From RGIG5579 sp045602025 (lineage in GTDB: Bacteria > Bacillota > Clostridia > Oscillospirales > SIG627), in NCBI GenBank assembly GCA_045602025.1, contig JAZSAT010000002.1, positions 1-11,121 of the forward strand: a stretch of DNA of 11,121 nt, in the 5' to 3' direction. Positions 5,821-11,121 of the stretch are shown here, one piece after another; the stretch's first letter is position 1, and the number at the start of each line of letters is the position of its first letter. The notes beneath the pieces were generated by a model. It searched no databases. It worked only from the letters and a program-made list of their open reading frames with translations, and was not told where the DNA came from. The position numbers and the translations under genes are program-made.

Positions 5821-7146
5821 ATGTTTCAGAGCTTGATGGATAAAATGGCATCTGCTTTCCAGTCGTTCAAAAACAAAGGAAAGCTTACACCCGCCGATGT
5901 CAAAGCAGGAATGCGTCAGATCAAGCTTGCCCTTCTGGAAGCAGATGTAAACTTCAAGGTCGTGAAGGAATTTGTGAACCGCGTCAGCGAAAGAGCGGTT
6001 GGGGAAGAAGTTCTGGAAAGCCTTTTGCCTCATCAGCAGATCGTTAAGATCGTCCGTGAGGAATTGATCGCCATTATGGGCGAGACCAGCGAAAAGCTGA
6101 CCATTTCATCAAGACCCCCTACGGTGGTTATGATGTGCGGTCTTCAGGGTAGCGGTAAGACCACCCATTCCGCAAAGCTTGCAAAGCTGATGAAGAAGCA
6201 GGGGAAGAGACCGCTTCTTGTTGCCTGCGACGTATACCGTCCTGCTGCCATTACCCAGCTGAAGGTAGTGGGCGAGCAGGTGGAGACTCCTGTTTTCTCC
6301 ATTGATGATTGCAAGGATGTTGTTCGCATTGCAAAGGAAGGCGTAAAGTACGCCGAGAACAATGCCTACGACCTTGTGATTTTAGATACTGCCGGACGAC
6401 TTCACATTGATGAAGATCTGATGGAGGAATTGAAGAATGTAAAGGCCGAAGTGAATCCCACTGAGATCCTTCTGGTTGTAGATGCTATGACCGGTCAGGA
6501 CGCAGTCAATGTAGCAGAGAGCTTCAATAATCTTTTGGATATCACCGGTGTGATTCTGACAAAGCTTGACGGCGATACCCGCGGCGGTGCGGCGCTGTCT
6601 GTTCGCTTTGTAACCGGAAAGCCCATTAAATTTATCGGTGTAGGTGAAAAGCTGGATCAGATCGAGCCCTTTTACCCCGACCGTATGGCAAGCCGAATTA
6701 TCGGTATGGGCGATGTCCTCACTCTGATCGATAAGGCAGAAGCTGCTTTCGACGAGAAAAAGGCGAGAGAGATGGAGCAGAAGCTCCGCCATAACAGCTT
6801 TACCTTGGAAGATTATATGGAGCAGTTCGACCAGTTAAAGAATATGGGTTCCTTGGAGCAGATCATGAGTATGATCCCCGGTATGAAGCCCGGTGCCCTG
6901 AAGGATGCCAACTTCGATGAAAAGCAGATCGACCGTACCAAGGCTATTATCCAGTCGATGACGCCCCTGGAACGGCAGAAGCCCGATATTATCAATGCTT
7001 CCCGCAGACGGAGAATTGCCTCCGGTTGCGGACAGACGGTGGAAGAGGTCAATAAGCTTCTCCGTCAGTATGAGGCGATGAACAAGATGATGAAACAATT
7101 CACAGGAAAAAAAGGCAAGTTTGGAAGAATGAAATTCCCGTTTTAA
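5821..7146 (+). CDS. ffh: Signal recognition particle GTPase Ffh
   Basis: Ffh is the SRP54-type protein of the bacterial signal recognition particle. It binds signal sequences of nascent membrane proteins and 4.5S/scRNA, and docks with FtsY at the membrane. It has 441 residues, the usual length. N domain: residues 1 to about 95, helical, with ALLEADVNFKVVKEF. G domain: P-loop GLQGSGKTT at 107-115, DVYRPAAITQL near 137, DTAGR at 189-193, TKLDG at 247-251, and GVGEKLDQIEPF. M domain: Met-rich helices with the RNA-binding SRRRRIASGCG from residue 394 and a basic Met-rich tail. The start at 5821 follows GGAGGG at 5811-5816, which overlaps the end of ylxM. It is co-transcribed with rpsP and khpA. 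Confidence 0.98.
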   Translation: MFQSLMDKMASAFQSFKNKGKLTPADVKAGMRQIKLALLEADVNFKVVKEFVNRVSERAVGEEVLESLLPHQQIVKIVREELIAIMGETSEKLTISSRPPTVVMMCGLQGSGKTTHSAKLAKLMKKQGKRPLLVACDVYRPAAITQLKVVGEQVETPVFSIDDCKDVVRIAKEGVKYAENNAYDLVILDTAGRLHIDEDLMEELKNVKAEVNPTEILLVVDAMTGQDAVNVAESFNNLLDITGVILTKLDGDTRGGAALSVRFVTGKPIKFIGVGEKLDQIEPFYPDRMASRIIGMGDVLTLIDKAEAAFDEKKAREMEQKLRHNSFTLEDYMEQFDQLKNMGSLEQIMSMIPGMKPGALKDANFDEKQIDRTKAIIQSMTPLERQKPDIINASRRRRIASGCGQTVEEVNKLLRQYEAMNKMMKQFTGKKGKFGRMKFPF

Positions 7147-7178
7147 TGGGATTTTAAGATTTTGAAGGAGGTGAAATC

Positions 7179-7424
7179 ATGGCAGTAAAGATCAGACTGA
7201 GAAGAATGGGTGCAAAGAAGGCTCCTTTCTACCGTGTTGTTGTTGCTGATTCCCGCTATCCCCGCGATGGCAGATTCATTGAAGAGATCGGTACTTACAA
7301 TCCCCTTATGGATCCCCCCGCAATCAACATCGATGTAGAGGCTGCAAAGAAGTGGATCGGTAACGGCGCACAGCCCACCGAGACCGCAAAGAGCATCCTG
7401 AGGAAGAGCGGCGTCATTGAATAA
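7179..7424 (+). CDS. rpsP: 30S ribosomal protein S16
   Basis: S16 is a small-subunit assembly protein that binds 16S rRNA. It has 81 residues, typical for the family. It opens with MAVKIRLRRMGAKKAPFYRV, followed by VADSRYPRDGRFIEEIGTYNP, and ends with an ILRKSGVIE tail. A very strong ribosome binding site AAGGAGGTG (7165-7173) precedes the start. It lies 32 nt after ffh and 13 nt before khpA, a normal Firmicutes order. Confidence 0.97.
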   Translation: MAVKIRLRRMGAKKAPFYRVVVADSRYPRDGRFIEEIGTYNPLMDPPAINIDVEAAKKWIGNGAQPTETAKSILRKSGVIE

Positions 7425-7437
7425 TCAAGGAGATACT

Positions 7438-7665
7438 ATGAAACAGACACTCATTGATATCGCAAAGGCGCTTGTTTCAAAGCCCGACGAGGTTGTTGTA
7501 GTTGAGAGAATGGATGGAAATGTTCTCCATCTGGAGCTCAGCGTGGCGCCTGAAGATATGGGTAAAGTAATCGGCAAGCAGGGAAGAATCGCAAAAGCAA
7601 TTCGTTCTGTTATGAAAGCTTGCGCTACAAAAGAAAACAAGAAGGTTATGGTGGATATCATCTGA
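7438..7665 (+). CDS. khpA: KH-domain RNA-binding protein KhpA
   Basis: KhpA is a small single-KH-domain RNA-binding protein. In Gram-positive bacteria it pairs with KhpB/EloR and is linked to cell division, elongation and small-RNA handling. It has 75 residues. The KH GxxG loop is GKQG (46-49) within GKVIGKQGRIAKAIR, and the C-terminal strand is KKVMVDII. The ATG at 7438 is preceded by AAGGAG; an in-frame TTG at 7417 is rejected because it lies inside the end of rpsP. In many Firmicutes rimM and trmD follow; here a terminator ends the operon instead. Confidence 0.93.
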   Translation: MKQTLIDIAKALVSKPDEVVVVERMDGNVLHLELSVAPEDMGKVIGKQGRIAKAIRSVMKACATKENKKVMVDII

Positions 7666-7675
7666 CCCTTCCAAA

Positions 7676-7715
7676 TAAAAATCCAACCGCTATGCGGGTG
7701 GATTTTTATTTTTTA
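7676..7715. terminator. Terminator ending the khpA operon, probably bidirectional
   Basis: AAAAATCCA (7677-7685) pairs with TGGATTTTT (7699-7707), extended inward by CCGC (7687-7690) with GCGG (7694-7697) around a 3-nt loop. A T run follows on the plus strand and an A run precedes it, so it can also stop the convergent reverse-strand XRE gene ending at 7713. Confidence 0.88.
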
Positions 7716-7916
7716 TTCGTCTTCTATATATACAAGAATGTCTTCTACTCTACATTGAAGAATTCTGCATAGATCGTTTAAGGTAACGGTTGTAATCGGC
7801 TTGTCGTGTTTTAAACGATCTAATAAGCTTCTGCTCAAATGGTGATTTTCAATCAATTTGTAAGTGGTAATGCCTCTTTTTTTCATAGTTTCATATAAGG
7901 GTTTGTAAGAAATCAT
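7713..7916 (-). CDS. Small XRE/Cro-type transcriptional regulator
   Basis: A 67-residue protein that is almost entirely one Cro/C1-type helix-turn-helix domain. It shows the typical order of YKPLYETMKKRGITTYKLIE (helix 1-2), LSRSLLDRLKHDKPI (recognition helix region), and TLNDLCRILQCRVEDIL (helices 4-5), the YozG-like form of the family. The start follows AGGAGG (reverse complement of 7925-7930). Its promoter is a TTGTCA (complement of 7959-7964) and TATTAT (complement of 7936-7941) pair with a 17-bp spacer. It diverges from a two-gene membrane-protein unit across a shared palindrome. Autorepression and repression of that unit are therefore likely (inference). No sensor or protease domain is present. 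Confidence 0.88.
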   Translation of the reverse strand: MISYKPLYETMKKRGITTYKLIENHHLSRSLLDRLKHDKPITTVTLNDLCRILQCRVEDILVYIEDE

Positions 7917-7935
7917 AATTGCATCCTCCTAAACC

Positions 7936-7986
7936 ATAATAGAATGTGCTCGGAGTATTGACAATTGTCTATAAAACGAGTATAAT
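7936..7986. promoter_or_regulatory. Overlapping divergent promoters with shared palindromic operator
   Basis: Plus strand: TTGACA at 7958-7963, TATAAT at 7981-7986, spacer 17 bp, all consensus. Minus strand: TTGTCA (complement of 7959-7964) and TATTAT (complement of 7936-7941), spacer 17 bp. The two -35 boxes overlap by five bases. The quasi-palindrome TATTGACAATTGTCTATA (7956-7973, core GACAATTGTC 7960-7969 perfect) lies on this overlap and is the probable binding site of the XRE protein. Confidence 0.78.
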
Positions 7987-8008
7987 TGACGAAAAAAGGA
8001 GAATGATG

Positions 8009-8242
8009 ATGGGATATTTGCTTTTGGTGGGACTATTTGTTTTAATTATTATCGCGAATTGGATTTTTGAAAATGCTTTTTGGATTGGCTGCGTAGTTAT
8101 TGGCATATTATTGATCTCTTTAATTCTGCAGATAAGAGAGATAGCGAGCATGGGAAAATATTTTCGCTGCGGTACAGATTATTTCATGGTGTTCCTTACA
8201 GTATGTGCGATCGGTGTTGTTTTTGTCTTGATGATTCTTTGA
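8009..8242 (+). CDS. Small three-helix membrane protein, unknown function
   Basis: A protein of 77 residues that I cannot place in a family. Hydrophobic segments are near residues 3-20 (LLLVGLFVLIIIANWIF), 24-43 (FWIGCVVIGILLISLILQI) and 57-77 (YFMVFLTVCAIGVVFVLMIL), with a short polar link IREIASMGKYFRCGTD between the second and third. Three consecutive ATG codons (8003, 8006, 8009) occur; 8009 gives the best spacing (7 nt) from GGAG at 7998-8001. Starts upstream of the promoter at 7958-7986 are excluded. It is the first gene of a two-gene unit with the tail-anchored protein at 8262, 19 nt downstream, and faces the XRE gene. Base use is clearly AT-rich. Confidence 0.72.
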   Translation: MGYLLLVGLFVLIIIANWIFENAFWIGCVVIGILLISLILQIREIASMGKYFRCGTDYFMVFLTVCAIGVVFVLMIL

Positions 8243-8261
8243 TATTTTTGGGAGGAAAATG

Positions 8262-9062
8262 ATGAGTACTGCATTCGATGAAAATAAAATGCAAATAATT
8301 GAAGGGATTAATAATAAAGATGCCCTGATACGCCGTGTCGAAAAAATGCTTCTTGATTTTGATCGCTATCCTTTAATGCCTGAGGGCGATTTAACATCCA
8401 AATTTATTGAAAATGTTTTTTCTTTTAATCCTTTGTTTGTTCTTGACGAATTGAAAAAACAAATAATGGATGTTTTGTGGGAAGAAACCGGATATCAGTA
8501 CGATGAGCAGGTAATTAGAACATTATTTGAATATTGTTATGCCCGTCATGAGAAAAGGTTAAAACAAAAGGTCTATGATTCTATAAAAAGATGTTTTATA
8601 GAGGATATGGATCGCTTTTCGTTTCGCCATGATAACCTAATGAGACTTCGTCCGGTTGAAACGCAAATCTTTTATTATGCATTTTCGCTGTATTACATCG
8701 GTAAAGATCTGAAAGACGGGGAACGATTGTTGTTTGCGAGAAAAGCACTTAAGGGTGTTGAGCTGATTTGTTGTGACAAAAACCACATACCTTATTTTGG
8801 CGTGGATAAATCGGGTTGGATGCTTTCGTTGAAACAGTTTTCTGATGATAGAGCTGTTTTCGAAAATATGCTTGAAAAAATAGAAGACGAAATTGCTTCT
8901 CTTTCAAACCAAAAGTTTGGAGAGATCTTAGAGAAAGAAAAAGAAAAAGAGCCGAAAAGAAAGTCAAAAAACTCAGTGTTGAAATGGGTGGTTATTTTAA
9001 TTGTGGCGTATTTTATATACAAACTAATTAGGAGAATGTTGTTGCTATCTTTTTTAGTTTAA
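8262..9062 (+). CDS. Tail-anchored helical protein, unknown function
   Basis: A 266-residue protein with no family I recognise. Residues 1 to about 215 are polar and look mostly alpha-helical. They include an aromatic-rich block (ETQIFYYAFSLYYIGKDLKDGERLLFARK) and a short Cys-containing segment LICCDKNHIPYFGVDKSGW. A Lys/Glu-rich linker (EKEKEKEPKRKSKN) precedes one C-terminal transmembrane segment (about 239-256), then RRM and a short hydrophobic end. This layout predicts a cytoplasmic domain held to the membrane by its tail. ATG 8262 is 6 nt from GGAGG (8251-8255) and is preferred over ATG 8259. It is AT-rich compared with ffh or rpsP, suggesting acquisition. The divergent XRE gene probably regulates it. 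No catalytic motif is visible. Confidence 0.75.
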   Translation: MSTAFDENKMQIIEGINNKDALIRRVEKMLLDFDRYPLMPEGDLTSKFIENVFSFNPLFVLDELKKQIMDVLWEETGYQYDEQVIRTLFEYCYARHEKRLKQKVYDSIKRCFIEDMDRFSFRHDNLMRLRPVETQIFYYAFSLYYIGKDLKDGERLLFARKALKGVELICCDKNHIPYFGVDKSGWMLSLKQFSDDRAVFENMLEKIEDEIASLSNQKFGEILEKEKEKEPKRKSKNSVLKWVVILIVAYFIYKLIRRMLLLSFLV

Positions 9063-9093
9063 AAGAAGTGCTTTTGAAAGCGCTTCTTTTTTT
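9061..9093 (+). terminator. Terminator of the two-gene membrane unit
   Basis: A stem of 13 pairs (9061-9073 with 9078-9090, one G-T pair) has the loop TTGA and is followed by a T run to 9093. It begins at the last bases of the stop codon. Confidence 0.85.
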
Positions 9094-9123
9094 GAAACCA
9101 AAAACCAAAAGGCACCTAAAAAA

Positions 9124-9248
9124 CTTTGCTCCTTTTAAAAAAGGTACACGAAAAACTCGTGGCTATAAAAGAGTAAATTTATATTCTTCTATTATCTTTT
9201 ATGGTCGGAAGTTTTCGTTGCCTACTTTCTTTTTCAAAAGAAAGTAGG
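9124..9248 (-). repeat. Dispersed intergenic repeat, copy 2 (inverted)
   Basis: Read on the reverse strand, it starts with CCTACTTTCTTTTG (complement of 9235-9248), continues into a near-perfect palindrome (9221-9230 pairs with 9239-9248), and ends with CTTTTATAG (complement of 9163-9171) and a GTACC-T-run-AAAGGAGCAAAG block (complement of 9124-9147). These landmarks match copy 1 at 5103-5380 in order. It includes a CACGA/TCGTG hairpin (9147-9161). Its start overlaps the end of the reverse-strand gene at 9199-9591. Confidence 0.55.
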
Positions 9249-9591
9249 GAAGGCTTAATAAGAGCCAGAAAAAGGAAAAGAGGGGACAGATCTGCCCTGC
9301 GAGATTGAGGGGGAGGTGAGAGTAGTCCCAAACGGAAAGTCCCATTCCTAAATTTACGATTACACCGCAGATGAATTCCAGCTGCGTAATAATAATCGAA
9401 CAAATGAATGCCTTGAATAAGATTTTCCCTTCCCCAAGGGCAAGATCTACAAGGTAAATGGCACAAAGACAGATCCCACCCAGTATACTCATGGAAATAT
9501 GGGTGTATCCCCGGTAAAGAATTTCGATCAAGGGGTATAAAAGGCTCCCGGCCAGAAAGAAAAGGGGAATTTTTAGGTAATTATTCTTCAT
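9199..9591 (-). CDS. Putative ABC-transporter type IV (CmpB-like) membrane protein
   Basis: A 130-residue integral membrane protein with about four hydrophobic helices. The stretch from ICGVIVNLGMGLSVWDYS to HLPLNLAGQICPLFSFFWL matches the hallmark WDYS-LP-NL-GQIC-FS-W pattern of the ABC_trans_CmpB family. That family is named as a putative transporter but has no settled function. The start is fixed by GGGAGG (complement of 9596-9601), 4 nt before the ATG. The last 15 or so codons (YFLLKKKVGNENFRP) are supplied by the dispersed repeat, so the native C-terminus may have been replaced. It stands alone on the reverse strand between the XRE cassette and the S10 operon. I see no convincing promoter in the AT-rich DNA upstream. 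Confidence 0.75.
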   Translation of the reverse strand: MKNNYLKIPLFFLAGSLLYPLIEILYRGYTHISMSILGGICLCAIYLVDLALGEGKILFKAFICSIIITQLEFICGVIVNLGMGLSVWDYSHLPLNLAGQICPLFSFFWLLLSLPYFLLKKKVGNENFRP

Positions 9592-9720
9592 AATGCCTCC
9601 CAAAACAGGTGTTTTTTTTATTTTGTAGCGAAAAAGAAGGAAAAATTCTCCGCTTTTGATGGAAAAATCCGCTATTTTGAAGAAAAAATGTAAATAATTT
9701 TTGAATTTTAAAGAAGGGGG

Positions 9721-9749
9721 TTGTGTTTTTTCTTACTATTATGTATAAT
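9721..9749 (+). promoter_or_regulatory. Promoter of the S10 operon
   Basis: TTGTGT at 9721-9726 and TATAAT at 9744-9749 with a 17-bp spacer. Transcription should begin near 9756, giving a leader of about 245 nt before rpsJ. The stretch 9602-9720 upstream is AT-rich and shows nothing else I can name. Confidence 0.75.
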
Positions 9750-9756
9750 GTTATTC

Positions 9757-9990
9757 GCTTTGATGTGCTGTGAAGCGGGAGGTTGCTGCGAAAACGCAGG
9801 TTTTTCCGTGGAGTATGTCCGGATATCGGGCGAAAGCGAGCATGTGCTGCTTTCTCCGCCTGAGGCATCCGCCTGAGGCGGAGTCATTTACTGAGGGTGA
9901 AAAGAAACACCCGAATGCGTACACAGTACTGCTTGAGCTTCCCATCAGAGCAAATCATGTCGCTTCATAGGGAAGCAGACAAATATTTAA
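9757..9990 (+). promoter_or_regulatory. Structured 5' leader of the S10 operon
   Basis: No credible gene lies here. Hairpins visible in order: CTGCG (9786-9790) with CGCAG (9795-9799) followed by G and five T, a weak attenuator-like element. Then CTCCGCCT (9854-9861) with AGGCGGAG (9876-9883), enclosing AGGC/GCCT and built from two tandem 13-mers starting TCCGCCTGAGGC (9855-9867, 9868-9880). Then GGGTG with CACCC (about 9895-9912). Finally GCTTCCC (9937-9943) with GGGAAGC (9970-9976), competing with CTGCTT (9929-9934) and AAGCAG (9973-9978), ending 13 nt before the rpsJ ribosome binding site. A ribosomal-protein autoregulatory leader is the likely role, by analogy with other S10 operons. Confidence 0.5.
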
Positions 9991-10000
9991 GGAGGCAAAA

Positions 10001-10315
10001 ATGGCAAAGAACGAAAAGATTCGCATCAGACTCAAGGCCTATGATCACACGATCATCGACCAGAGCGCGGAGAAGATTGTAGAGACTGCAAAACGTCAGG
10101 GCTCTAAGGTATCGGGACCCATCCCGCTGCCCACTGAAAAAGAGATCGTGACTATCTTGCGTGCAGTTCATAAATACAAAGATTCCCGCGAGCAGTTCGA
10201 ACTGCGTACTCACAAGAGACTCATCGACGTGCTCAACCCCTCTAAGGCTACCGTTGACGCGCTGATGTCGATCGAACTCCCCGCCGGTGTTGAGCTCGAA
10301 TACAGATTTGAGTAA
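10001..10315 (+). CDS. rpsJ: 30S ribosomal protein S10
   Basis: S10 is a small-subunit head protein that also pairs with NusB in transcription antitermination. It has 104 residues, typical. Seen: IRIRLKAYDHTIIDQSAEKIVETA at the N-terminus, GPIPLPTEKEIVTILRAVHKYKDSREQFE with the extended loop, THKRLIDVLNP, and the C-terminal LPAGVELEYRFE. The start follows AAGGAGG at 9989-9995. It is the first gene of the S10 operon here, with its own promoter and a long leader rather than following tuf. Confidence 0.98.
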   Translation: MAKNEKIRIRLKAYDHTIIDQSAEKIVETAKRQGSKVSGPIPLPTEKEIVTILRAVHKYKDSREQFELRTHKRLIDVLNPSKATVDALMSIELPAGVELEYRFE

Positions 10316-10340
10316 GACCCACCCCGACCCGGAAACGAGT

Positions 10341-10375
10341 CATGTTGGATGAAAGTCCAACCAATAACATGTTTT
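10341..10375 (+). promoter_or_regulatory. Hairpin plus T run between rpsJ and rplC
   Basis: GTTGGA (10344-10349) pairs with TCCAAC (10356-10361) around a GAAA loop closed by a T-G pair; CAT (10341-10343) and ATG (10369-10371) can extend it. Alternatively CATGTT (10341-10346) pairs with AACATG (10366-10371). Five T follow. It resembles a weak terminator or attenuator just before the rplC ribosome binding site. Confidence 0.45.
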
Positions 10376-10387
10376 TAGGAGGAAAAA

Positions 10388-11017
10388 ATGAAAAAAGCAA
10401 TCATTGGCAAAAAGCTCGGAATGACCCAGATCTTTACTGAAAACGGTGCTGTTATCCCCGTAACTCTGATCGAGGCCGGTCCCTGTGCAGTAGTTCAGAA
10501 GAAAACCATGGACAAGGACGGTTACAGCGCACTTCAGCTCGGTTTTTCCGACATTGCAGAAAGAAAACTCACCAACCCCGTAAAGGGACACTTCAAGAAG
10601 AGCGGCGTTGTATATAAGAAGTACCTCAAGGAATTCCGTCTTGAGAACGCCGAAGAAATGAATGTAGGCGATACCATCTCCGCTGACATCTTCGCAGAAG
10701 GCGACAGCGTTGACGTAACCGGTATCACCAAAGGACACGGTTACACCGGTGCCATCAAGAGATGGAACCTTCACCGTCTCCGCATGACCCACGGTACCGG
10801 CCCCGTTCACCGTCAGTCCGGTTCTATGGGTGTTATCGACCCCGCCAGAATCTTCAAGAACAAGAAGATGGCAGGTCAGTACGGTAACGAACAGGTTACC
10901 ATCCTCAACCTCAAAGTTGTGAAAATCGATGCGGAAAAGAACATCATCGCAGTTCGCGGCGCCATCCCCGGTGCAAAGAACGGCATCGTGTTCATCCGTG
11001 ACAGCGTAAAAGCTTAA
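10388..11017 (+). CDS. rplC: 50S ribosomal protein L3
   Basis: L3 is an early-assembly large-subunit protein reaching toward the peptidyl transferase centre. It has 209 residues, the usual length. Seen: the N-terminal KKAIIGKKLGMTQIFTENG, VTGITKGHGYTGAIKRWN, then HRLRMTHGTGPVHRQSGSMG (the conserved central loop with the Gln of the usual methylation site), KKMAGQYGNEQVT, and the C-terminal IAVRGAIPGAKNGIVFIRDS. The start follows AGGAGG at 10377-10382. It is co-transcribed with rpsJ and rplD. Confidence 0.98.
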   Translation: MKKAIIGKKLGMTQIFTENGAVIPVTLIEAGPCAVVQKKTMDKDGYSALQLGFSDIAERKLTNPVKGHFKKSGVVYKKYLKEFRLENAEEMNVGDTISADIFAEGDSVDVTGITKGHGYTGAIKRWNLHRLRMTHGTGPVHRQSGSMGVIDPARIFKNKKMAGQYGNEQVTILNLKVVKIDAEKNIIAVRGAIPGAKNGIVFIRDSVKA

Positions 11018-11040
11018 TCCAAGAGAAGGGAGAAAAATAA

Positions 11041-11121
11041 ATGCCTAACGTAAAAGTTTATGATATGGCAGGACAGGTTACCGGTGAAATCGCCCTTTCC
11101 GAGGAGCTCTTCGGCGCAGAA
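11041..11121 (+). CDS. rplD: 50S ribosomal protein L4 (3' end outside window)
   Basis: Only the first 27 codons are visible: MPNVKVYDMAGQVTGEIALS followed by EELFGAE. This matches the N-terminus of L4, whose proteins open with a V-x-V-Y-x-x-x-G-x-x-x-G-E-I-x-L pattern. L4 lines the exit tunnel and is the autoregulator of the S10 operon in E. coli. The ribosome binding site is AAGGGAG at 11026-11032. Position directly after rplC confirms the call. Confidence 0.93.
   Translation, partial: MPNVKVYDMAGQVTGEIALSEELFGAE

Noticed and set aside
9855..9880. Tandem 13-mers considered as a CRISPR remnant
   Set aside because: Only two copies with no spacer and no cas genes. They form a hairpin and are better explained as leader RNA structure.
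9770..9970. A 66-codon open frame in the S10 leader
   Set aside because: Non-ATG start with no suitable spacing, composition typical of structured RNA, and it crosses the tandem 13-mer hairpin. A leader peptide is possible but unsupported.

Overview
The window comes from a low-to-mid GC member of the Firmicutes, most likely an uncultured gut-type clostridium. This rests on strong AGGAGG-type ribosome binding sites, consensus sigma-A promoters, an ECF-type RibU behind an FMN riboswitch, the ylxM-ffh-rpsP-khpA gene order, and the clostridial look of the EF-G and EF-Tu proteins. Genus or family cannot be fixed from the sequence alone.

Layout. Positions 2-3118 hold the end of the str operon: fusA (5' end outside the window) and tuf. 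Nine bases after the tuf stop an FMN riboswitch with an intrinsic terminator begins (3128-3294). It controls ribU (riboflavin uptake) and an overlapping P-loop kinase gene of the uridine-kinase-like type. The kinase gene ends in a terminator hairpin that also carries a perfect promoter for the next gene, an unrecognised membrane-anchored protein (4509-5102). A gene-poor stretch (5103-5420) carries a dispersed repeat and hairpins. A perfect promoter (5424-5451) then drives ylxM-ffh-rpsP-khpA: signal recognition particle, ribosomal protein S16 and a KH RNA chaperone. This unit ends at a strong terminator straight after khpA.

Positions 7713-9093 are an AT-rich, self-contained accessory cassette. 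A small XRE/Cro-type repressor gene is divergent from a two-gene unit encoding a three-helix small membrane protein and a tail-anchored protein of unknown function. The two promoters share their -35 region across a palindrome. This is the best candidate for an undescribed module in the window. Next come a second copy of the dispersed repeat, now overlapping the end of a reverse-strand CmpB-type membrane protein gene (9199-9591), and an AT-rich gap.

From 9721 the S10 ribosomal-protein operon begins: a promoter, a structured leader of about 245 nt, rpsJ, rplC and the first 27 codons of rplD. In many bacteria tuf is followed directly by rpsJ. Here about 6.9 kb of other genes, including the ffh-rpsP unit, lies between them, so the S10 operon has gained its own promoter and leader. 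Most genes are core translation or protein-targeting functions. Novelty lies in the regulatory joints, the repeats, the kinase and the XRE cassette.
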